Shown here piece by piece: positions 6,004 through 10,611 of a DNA stretch of 10,611 nucleotides. Origin of the DNA: an uncultured Actinomycetes bacterium. Its GTDB lineage: Bacteria > Actinomycetota > Actinomycetes > Nanopelagicales > Nanopelagicaceae. The position numbers and the translations under genes are program-made. The notes below the pieces were generated by a model. It was not told the origin of the DNA, made no database searches, and saw only the letters and a program-made list of their open reading frames with translations. The stretch's first letter is position 1. Each line of letters starts with the position of its first letter. The DNA is taken from the NCBI GenBank assembly GCA_903892335.1, contig CAITID010000009.1:1-10611 (forward strand), in the 5' to 3' direction.

Positions 6004-6797
6004 TGGTTTTAGGCACATACGGTCACGGCACTCACAATGATTTTGTGTTGGTATTTGATGAGGAAAACAAGTTAACTTTTTCAGCAGAGCAGATAAAACG
6101 CATCTGTGATCGCAGCAGCGGTATTGGCGCAGATGGTTTCATCAGAATTACTAAAGACAATAATCAATGGTTTATGGATTATCGAAATGCAGATGGTTCC
6201 ATCGCTGAGATGTGTGGCAACGGAATTAGAGTAATGGCCCGCTACTTGCAAGAGCGAGGACACCAGCCAAGTGGGATTTATTCAATTGATACGAGAGCTG
6301 GCCGTAAGTTTTTAGCTGTGCCAGATACTGGTGATATCTCAGTGAATATGGGTCAGGTCTCGCAGGTGCCAGGTGAAATAAATGTAGTTGAAAATGCAAG
6401 CACCTACCGGGGCCTTAATATTGAAATCGGAAATCCACATGCAGTTGTATTTGTTGATGATCTATCCAAGGTAGGGGAGTTAAAAACTGCGCCGGTGGTA
6501 ACTCCAGCGGATGCATACCCAGAGGGTGTAAACATCGAGTTTGTGCAGTTCGCGGGTGATAACCAAATAAATATGCGCGTCTTTGAACGTGGCGTTGGTG
6601 AAACACAATCCTGTGGCACCGGCACCTGCGCAGTTGCACTTGCGGCAACTATTGAGAGCAAAAAATCTCTGCCAATTAAATGGATCATTAACCCACCAGG
6701 TGGGCAGTTGATTGTGGAAATTGATGGCCATAGCAATGCCACTTTGATTGGGCCAGCTGTTTTGGTTAAAGATGTGGAATTGGATAAGTATTTGTGA
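6003..6797 (+). CDS. dapF: Diaminopimelate epimerase
   Basis: A 264-residue DapF converting LL- to meso-diaminopimelate for lysine and peptidoglycan synthesis. Both catalytic cysteines are present: C71 in NADGSIAEMCGNGIRV and C204 in GETQSCGTGTCAVA; the substrate-binding IGNPHAVVF (142-150) and PEGVNIEF (173-180) segments are also intact. The N-terminus reads GHGTHNDFVLV where many DapF proteins have HGxGNDFV; the variant with another residue before Asn is common in Actinobacteria. The ATG follows the miaA stop with a one-base overlap, and the TGA lies within the hflX start (GTGA). It shares its two-cysteine fold with the epimerase at 9512-10516. Confidence 0.96.
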   Translation: MVLGTYGHGTHNDFVLVFDEENKLTFSAEQIKRICDRSSGIGADGFIRITKDNNQWFMDYRNADGSIAEMCGNGIRVMARYLQERGHQPSGIYSIDTRAGRKFLAVPDTGDISVNMGQVSQVPGEINVVENASTYRGLNIEIGNPHAVVFVDDLSKVGELKTAPVVTPADAYPEGVNIEFVQFAGDNQINMRVFERGVGETQSCGTGTCAVALAATIESKKSLPIKWIINPPGGQLIVEIDGHSNATLIGPAVLVKDVELDKYL

Positions 6798-8230
6798 CAA
6801 ATAAAAAAGAGGATGATGGCTTGGAATTAGATATTGACACCCTAATTCGTGAAAATGCCCAAGCAGTTGCAGATTATGAATCCTCAGAAAATGTTGAAAG
6901 TAAACAACAAGATCTACAAGATCGCCAGGCACTTCGCCGGGTTGCAGGTCTTTCTACTGAATTACAAGATGTAAGCGATGCTGAGTACCGACAATTACGA
7001 TTAGAAAAGGTTGTCTTAGTTGGCGTTTGGACACAGGGCACAGCATTGGATGCAGAAAACTCATTAAAGGAGTTAGCAGCACTTGCCGAAACCGCTGGCT
7101 CACAGGTTATGGAAGGCTTGATTCAGCGCCGAGACAAAGCGGATTCGGCAACATTTATTGGTTCTGGAAAAGTAATTGAGGTGCGAGAAGCAGTTGTCGC
7201 AACCGGTGCGGACACAGTTGTCTGTGATGGCGAGCTATCTCCTGCACAGCTTCGAACCCTTGAGCAAAAAGTTAAGGTTAAAGTAATTGATCGAACTGCT
7301 TTAATTTTAGATATCTTTGCTCAGCATGCAAAAAGCCGAGAAGGTAAGGCGCAGGTTGAGTTAGCGCAGATGTCTTACATGTTGCCGAGGCTTCGTGGCT
7401 GGGGTGATTCACTATCTAGACAGGCCGGTGGTATTGGTGGCCGTGGTCCGGGTGAGACAAAGATTGAAACAGATCGCCGGCGAATTAATGACAAGATGGC
7501 AAAGCTGCGCCGTGAGATTAAAGAGATGAAGGTATCTCGCGATACCAAACGCAGTGAACGCAGGCGAAACAACATCCCATCAGTTGCAATTGCCGGTTAC
7601 ACAAATGCTGGTAAATCATCACTACTTAATCATTTAACTGGCGCTGGTGTTTTAGTTGAGAACGCTTTATTTGCTACCTTGGATCCAACAGTTCGTAAGA
7701 CACAAACACATGATGGTCGTGTCTATACATTGGTAGATACGGTTGGTTTCGTTCGACACTTGCCGCACCAACTAATCGAAGCCTTTAAATCAACCTTGGA
7801 AGAGGTATCAGAGGCGGATTTAATTGTGCACCTAGTAGATGGTGCCCACCCAGATCCGATGGAGCAGATCCGCGCTGTTCGTGAAGTAATTGATGATATT
7901 GGTGGCGGTGAGATCATGGAGATCATCGCAATCAATAAAGCCGATGTTGCAAAGCCAGAGGTAGTGATGGAGCTACTTCGCCGAGAATCAAACGCGTATG
8001 CCATATCAGCTCGAACTGGTTATGGCGTAGATAATTTAATTAAGGCAATTGAAGCTGCTCTACCAAAGCCAAAGGTTGAAATTAATGTAGTAATTCCATT
8101 TAATCGCGGTGATTTAGTTAGCGCTGTTCATGAGCGCGGTGAAATTATCTCAGAGGAGTATTTACCTGAGGGAACAAAGCTCCACGCAATGGTTGATGGC
8201 GCACTTGCCCGAAAAATAGAGTTGTTATGA
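6794..8230 (+). CDS. hflX: Ribosome-associated GTPase HflX
   Basis: A 478-residue HflX, a GTPase that binds the 50S subunit and can split or rescue stalled ribosomes, especially under stress. The N-terminal nucleotide-binding-like domain spans about 65-200 (VVLVGVWTQG, FIGSGKVIEV, DRTALILDIFAQHAKSREGK). A glycine-rich linker, GGIGGRGPGETKIETDRRRI (212-231), and a helical hairpin lead to the G domain: G1 GYTNAGKS (268-275), FATLDPT (293-299), G3 DTVGF (315-319), G4 NKAD (381-384) and G5 SAR (405-407). A C-terminal domain follows. The first 60 residues are acidic, variable and probably flexible. The start is a GTG overlapping the dapF stop, and the TGA overlaps the next gene (ATGA). Confidence 0.97.
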   Translation: MTNKKEDDGLELDIDTLIRENAQAVADYESSENVESKQQDLQDRQALRRVAGLSTELQDVSDAEYRQLRLEKVVLVGVWTQGTALDAENSLKELAALAETAGSQVMEGLIQRRDKADSATFIGSGKVIEVREAVVATGADTVVCDGELSPAQLRTLEQKVKVKVIDRTALILDIFAQHAKSREGKAQVELAQMSYMLPRLRGWGDSLSRQAGGIGGRGPGETKIETDRRRINDKMAKLRREIKEMKVSRDTKRSERRRNNIPSVAIAGYTNAGKSSLLNHLTGAGVLVENALFATLDPTVRKTQTHDGRVYTLVDTVGFVRHLPHQLIEAFKSTLEEVSEADLIVHLVDGAHPDPMEQIRAVREVIDDIGGGEIMEIIAINKADVAKPEVVMELLRRESNAYAISARTGYGVDNLIKAIEAALPKPKVEINVVIPFNRGDLVSAVHERGEIISEEYLPEGTKLHAMVDGALARKIELL

Positions 8231-8901
8231 CATTACTGCTTGCCCTTAAGTTATTTTTAGCACCATTATTTGTTTGGATCATCTCGCTATTACAAGGTAG
8301 ATACAGCGCTCGGATGGGCGGTCTATTCCTTGGACTCCCTTTAACAACAGGGCCATTTTTACTTATCGTCGGCCTACAAGAGGGGCGATCATTTGCTAAG
8401 ACCGCAGCCCACGGCGTATTAGTTGGCCAACTCTCACTTATTGTTTTTTGTTTCGCCTACGCCTTAGCTGCTGGCAAATTAAGGTGGGATAAATCAATTG
8501 CCATTGCAACCGTTGCGGTGTGGATAAGTGGATATATATTTAACTTAATTAATTTTTCAGATCTTGGCGTAATTCTTACTCTATTTTTTGTCTGGGCTAT
8601 CGCACTTGGACTGTTTCCAAGTTATGAGAAGCCAACGGATAAAGTTACCGCCCCTAAATGGGAGTTACCAGTTCGCTTAATTACGGCAGTGCTTTTGATT
8701 TTGGCCTTAACCGGAGCTGCAAACATTCTGGGCTCACGTGTGTCTGGTGCGTTATCTACCTATCCAACAATTATTACCGTGCTCGGTGCTTTCTCACATC
8801 GGCGCAATGGACCCAAACATTTAATTGCGACCTTACATGCGTTGATTCAAGCGTTGCCAATTACTTCGGTAATTATGATCGGCCTGACCTTTCTTCTGTG
8901 A
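8227..8901 (+). CDS. Polytopic membrane protein of unknown function with internal repeat
   Basis: A 224-residue, very hydrophobic protein with about seven to eight predicted membrane segments (roughly 3-22, 31-50, 62-86, 90-108, 111-130, 148-167, 172-190, 198-222). I do not recognise a named family. The two halves look related. KLFLAPLFVW..., then RMGGLFLGLPLTTGPFLLIV (29-48) and LQEGRSFAKTAAHG in the first half align with RLITAVLLIL..., then RVSGALSTYPTIITVLGAFS and HRRNGPKHLIATLH in the second. The Arg-x-x-Gly, Pro/Thr-rich loop and a basic loop recur in the same order, suggesting an internal duplication as in small transporters. The ATG overlaps the hflX stop (ATGA), so it belongs to the operon. 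A transport role is a guess; no substrate can be named. Confidence 0.8.
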   Translation: MTLLLALKLFLAPLFVWIISLLQGRYSARMGGLFLGLPLTTGPFLLIVGLQEGRSFAKTAAHGVLVGQLSLIVFCFAYALAAGKLRWDKSIAIATVAVWISGYIFNLINFSDLGVILTLFFVWAIALGLFPSYEKPTDKVTAPKWELPVRLITAVLLILALTGAANILGSRVSGALSTYPTIITVLGAFSHRRNGPKHLIATLHALIQALPITSVIMIGLTFLL

Positions 8902-8903
8902 AA

Positions 8904-8918
8904 ACTACTGCGCGTAGT
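8904..8918. repeat. Short inverted repeat upstream of the putative toxin-antitoxin genes
   Basis: ACTAC-TGCGC-GTAGT is a perfect 5-base inverted repeat around a GC-rich centre, three bases after the membrane-protein stop. No T-run follows, so it is unlikely to be an intrinsic terminator. It could be an operator for the downstream pair, or chance. Confidence 0.3.
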
Positions 8919-8945
8919 CAACATTATTTGCTAACTTCACTAACT

Positions 8946-9125
8946 ATGAAGCAAAAAATCAGATTATTTTTCATATTCAAACCATATAGAAAAAAGTTAT
9001 TTTTACTCAGGGTTAAAATCATTAGAATCTTTAAACATCCAGACCCAACAAAGCTCGCAGGTATTGCACCTGGGCTATCTAAATTAACCGACCTAGAGGG
9101 ATTGCGAAGAACTTGGGATCAATAG
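8946..9125 (+). CDS. Putative antitoxin partner of the downstream PIN toxin
   Basis: A 59-residue ORF whose stop lies 13 bases inside the toxin gene, the usual order and overlap of antitoxin and toxin. Residues 1-30 are strongly basic and hydrophobic (FKPYRKKLFLLRVKIIRIFK) and match no ribbon-helix-helix, AbrB or Phd fold I know. Residues 31-59 (HPDPTKLAGIAPGLSKL, ending LRRTWDQ) look like the flexible toxin-wrapping C-terminus of VapB-type antitoxins. A GTG at 8898, overlapping the preceding stop (GTGA), would give 75 residues and is a real alternative; neither start has a Shine-Dalgarno. Bases 8941-9000 are only 20% G+C by count, unlike the operon before. The role is inferred mainly from position; it could instead be a decayed or minimal antitoxin. 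Confidence 0.5.
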   Translation: MKQKIRLFFIFKPYRKKLFLLRVKIIRIFKHPDPTKLAGIAPGLSKLTDLEGLRRTWDQ

Positions 9126-9520
9126 TTCTTGACTCATCAGTTGTTATTGCTTTACTAGATCCACAGGACTCTCATCACAAAAGGTGCATGAAGGAGTTTG
9201 AGCATTTCAAAAGTTTAGATAAATCAAGTTTTTTTCTTTCATCAATTACTATTGCAGAGTCATTAGTGGGTGCCTTTAAAAAGTCTTATGAGTATGCCTT
9301 AGAAGTTTTCTCTAGAATTTCTGAAGATATCGGTGTCTTAGTGAGCTTCAATATTGAATCTGCTTGGCTTACTGCAAAGATTCGTAGTTCATCACAAATT
9401 GGATTCGCAGATGCAATGATTGTTGCAACAGCTGAGCAATTAGGCGCTCAACTATGGACATGTGACCAAAAACTGTTAAGTAAATACAAAAGTGTTAAAT
9501 ACCTGGGAGATTTAAACTAA
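9113..9520 (+). CDS. VapC-type PIN-domain ribonuclease toxin
   Basis: A 135-residue PIN-domain protein of typical VapC length; such toxins cleave specific RNAs, often tRNA or rRNA, with Mg2+ held by acidic residues. The expected acids are all visible: D7 (IVLDSSVVIALLD), E49 (SSITIAESLVG), D100 (IGFADAMIVATAE) and D118 (WTCDQKLL), so it should be catalytically intact. The start is a TTG overlapping the candidate antitoxin by 13 bases, with no other start that keeps the first strand and D7. The weak start would keep toxin below antitoxin. Base use is more AT-rich than in the operon upstream, compatible with acquisition. Its stop overlaps the end of the opposing epimerase gene by nine bases. 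Confidence 0.85.
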   Translation: MGSIVLDSSVVIALLDPQDSHHKRCMKEFEHFKSLDKSSFFLSSITIAESLVGAFKKSYEYALEVFSRISEDIGVLVSFNIESAWLTAKIRSSSQIGFADAMIVATAEQLGAQLWTCDQKLLSKYKSVKYLGDLN

Positions 9521-10516
9521 GAAGCCATTTGGAAATGGATCTGTTGGATCTAACAACCAAGTTGCTTCTCCCATAATCCAGGCACGACCAGTAACAGTTG
9601 GAATAATTGCTGGCAATCCTGCAACGCTTGTGTGTTCTTTTACTCGGCCTTCAAATTGAGAGCCAATCCAAGATTCATTAATTAATACATCAGAATCTTT
9701 AAACTCACCTCGCGCAACCATCTGTGCCAGACGAGCGCTGGTACCAGTTCCGCACGGGGAGCGATCAAACCAGCCTGGATGAATTGCCATGGCATTCTTC
9801 CAGTGAAGTGCATTATCACCAGGTGTAATGAAATCAATGTGATGACAAACTGCAATCTCAGGATTTTCTGGATGGACGGGGCGATTTTGTTCATTGATAG
9901 CATCACTAATTGCAAGGCCTGCGGTTAAAAACTTTTGGCCATTCTCATTCTTAAACTCAATGCCGACTCGATCTATTGGAATTATTGCGTAGAAGTTTCC
10001 GCCAAATGCCATGTCGTATTGAATTTTTCCATAGCCGGGCACATCAACTATTTGATCTAATTGGTAGGAGAAGGAGGGCACATTTATCAAAGTAACTTTT
10101 TGTGCTTTGCCATCTTTTACCTGCACATCAACAGTTACCAGACCAGCCGGTGTATCAAGGCGAACAGTGGTGATTGGTTCAACAACTGGCACTAGATTTT
10201 TCTCAACTAAGACAGTTGCAACACCAATTGTTCCGTGGCCACACATAGGTAAGCAGCCAGAGACCTCAATATAGATAACCCCCCAATCCGCATCAGGGCG
10301 GGTTGGCTTTTGCAAAATAGCACCGCTCATTGCGGAGTGACCGCGTGGTTCATACATCAACCAATGGCGCAGATAATCTAAATTTTCCATGAAGTAACGG
10401 CGCTTATCAAACATAGTTGCGCCAGGAATTTCATCTATGCCAGATGTAACTACGCGAGTTGGCATACCTTCAGTGTGCGATTCAACTGTTGTAACAGTGC
10501 GCAAACTGTTTTTCAT
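9512..10516 (-). CDS. Proline racemase family protein, probable 4-hydroxyproline epimerase
   Basis: A 334-residue member of the proline racemase / hydroxyproline epimerase family. These cytosolic, cofactor-independent enzymes invert the alpha carbon using two cysteines. Both are present: C92 in SGCLPMCGHGTIGVA and C255 in DRSPCGTGTSARLA. This argues against trans-3-hydroxyproline dehydratase, which has Ser/Thr in place of one cysteine. Other family marks are ESHTEGMPTRVV (12-23), EPRGHSAMSGAI (56-67) and FGGNFYAIIP (171-180). Proline versus 4-hydroxyproline cannot be settled from motifs, but the upstream neighbour on the same strand appears to be a DapA-family gene, which favours hydroxyproline catabolism. 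The ATG is six bases after that gene's stop, so the two form an operon. Confidence 0.88.
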   Translation of the reverse strand: MKNSLRTVTTVESHTEGMPTRVVTSGIDEIPGATMFDKRRYFMENLDYLRHWLMYEPRGHSAMSGAILQKPTRPDADWGVIYIEVSGCLPMCGHGTIGVATVLVEKNLVPVVEPITTVRLDTPAGLVTVDVQVKDGKAQKVTLINVPSFSYQLDQIVDVPGYGKIQYDMAFGGNFYAIIPIDRVGIEFKNENGQKFLTAGLAISDAINEQNRPVHPENPEIAVCHHIDFITPGDNALHWKNAMAIHPGWFDRSPCGTGTSARLAQMVARGEFKDSDVLINESWIGSQFEGRVKEHTSVAGLPAIIPTVTGRAWIMGEATWLLDPTDPFPNGFLV

Positions 10517-10522
10517 CTTGGC

Positions 10523-10611
10523 CTACTTGCGATTTTTGTAGAAATTTACTGCTTGCTCAATATCCTTCTTAAGTTGAGCAAGATCATTTGCAGGAAGTGG
10601 CAAACGAGGTA
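10523..10611 (-). CDS. C-terminal end of a probable DapA-family lyase (partial)
   Basis: The frame reads into the window from the right edge on the minus strand and ends in TAG, giving the last 28 residues (RLPLPANDLAQLKKDIEQ, then AVNFYKNRK). A proline-rich turn followed by a final amphipathic helix is how dihydrodipicolinate synthase / N-acetylneuraminate lyase family proteins usually end. With the adjacent epimerase, this would suit 1-pyrroline-4-hydroxy-2-carboxylate deaminase of the hydroxyproline pathway. The fragment is short, so both the family and the specific function are tentative; that it is a real coding end is supported by the six-base gap to the next ATG. Confidence 0.5.
   Translation of the reverse strand, partial: PRLPLPANDLAQLKKDIEQAVNFYKNRK

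Noticed and set aside
6480..6932. 150-codon minus-strand ORF across dapF/hflX
   Set aside because: Both overlapped genes are intact with all motifs; the antisense product is rich in His, Cys and aromatic residues, typical of a shadow frame.
8658..8897. Upstream extension of the antitoxin candidate's frame into the membrane-protein gene
   Set aside because: The frame is open, but this part overlaps a well-supported membrane protein and reads as non-protein-like; only starts at 8898 or 8946 are reasonable.
8904..8930. Intrinsic terminator after the membrane gene
   Set aside because: The 5-base stem is short and followed by CAACATTATTTG rather than a T-run.

Overview
The window reads as a chromosomal segment of a low-GC, streamlined actinobacterium. 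The order pgsA - pncC (cinA-like) - clgR - (TetR gene) - DUF3046 - recA - recX - miaB - miaA - dapF - hflX is the classic actinobacterial recA neighbourhood, found in the same order in mycobacteria with other genes interspersed. The moderate AT-richness, very short spacers and stop/start overlaps fit a small-genome freshwater lineage (Nanopelagicales / acI type). That lineage call is an inference from gene order and composition, not from a database match.

Layout, left to right. Bases 2-1851, + strand: the 3' part of pgsA, then pncC and clgR joined by ATGA overlaps, a TetR-type regulator with a TTG start, and a DUF3046 protein. Bases 1852-2053: a 202-base control region ahead of recA. It has a near-ideal actinobacterial SOS (LexA) box, a possible -10 element directly after it, and an unusually GC-rich leader with repeated CCAG/CTGG tetramers able to form competing hairpins. 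The leader also holds an 18-codon ORF whose ATG lies at the predicted transcription start. Bases 2054-8901, + strand: recA, recX, miaB, miaA, dapF, hflX and a polytopic membrane protein. From miaB onward these are mostly fused by 1-4 base overlaps, as in one operon. Bases 8902-9520, + strand: a more AT-rich insert-like stretch with a small basic ORF followed by an overlapping VapC-type PIN-domain toxin gene, probably a toxin-antitoxin pair with a non-standard antitoxin. Bases 9512-10611, - strand: a complete proline racemase / 4-hydroxyproline epimerase gene and the 3' end of a gene whose C-terminus resembles the DapA family. Together these suggest hydroxyproline catabolism.

Functional themes: membrane phospholipid synthesis (PgsA) and NAD by-product salvage (PncC) sit with the Clp-protease regulator ClgR. 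RecA and RecX form the recombination/SOS unit. MiaA and MiaB modify A37 of the same tRNAs, DapF supplies meso-diaminopimelate for lysine and peptidoglycan, and HflX is a ribosome-associated GTPase. The most worthwhile things to check are the recA leader with its short ORF, the unusual antitoxin candidate, and the two-fold repeat inside the membrane protein. No rRNA, tRNA, CRISPR array or insertion sequence was seen.
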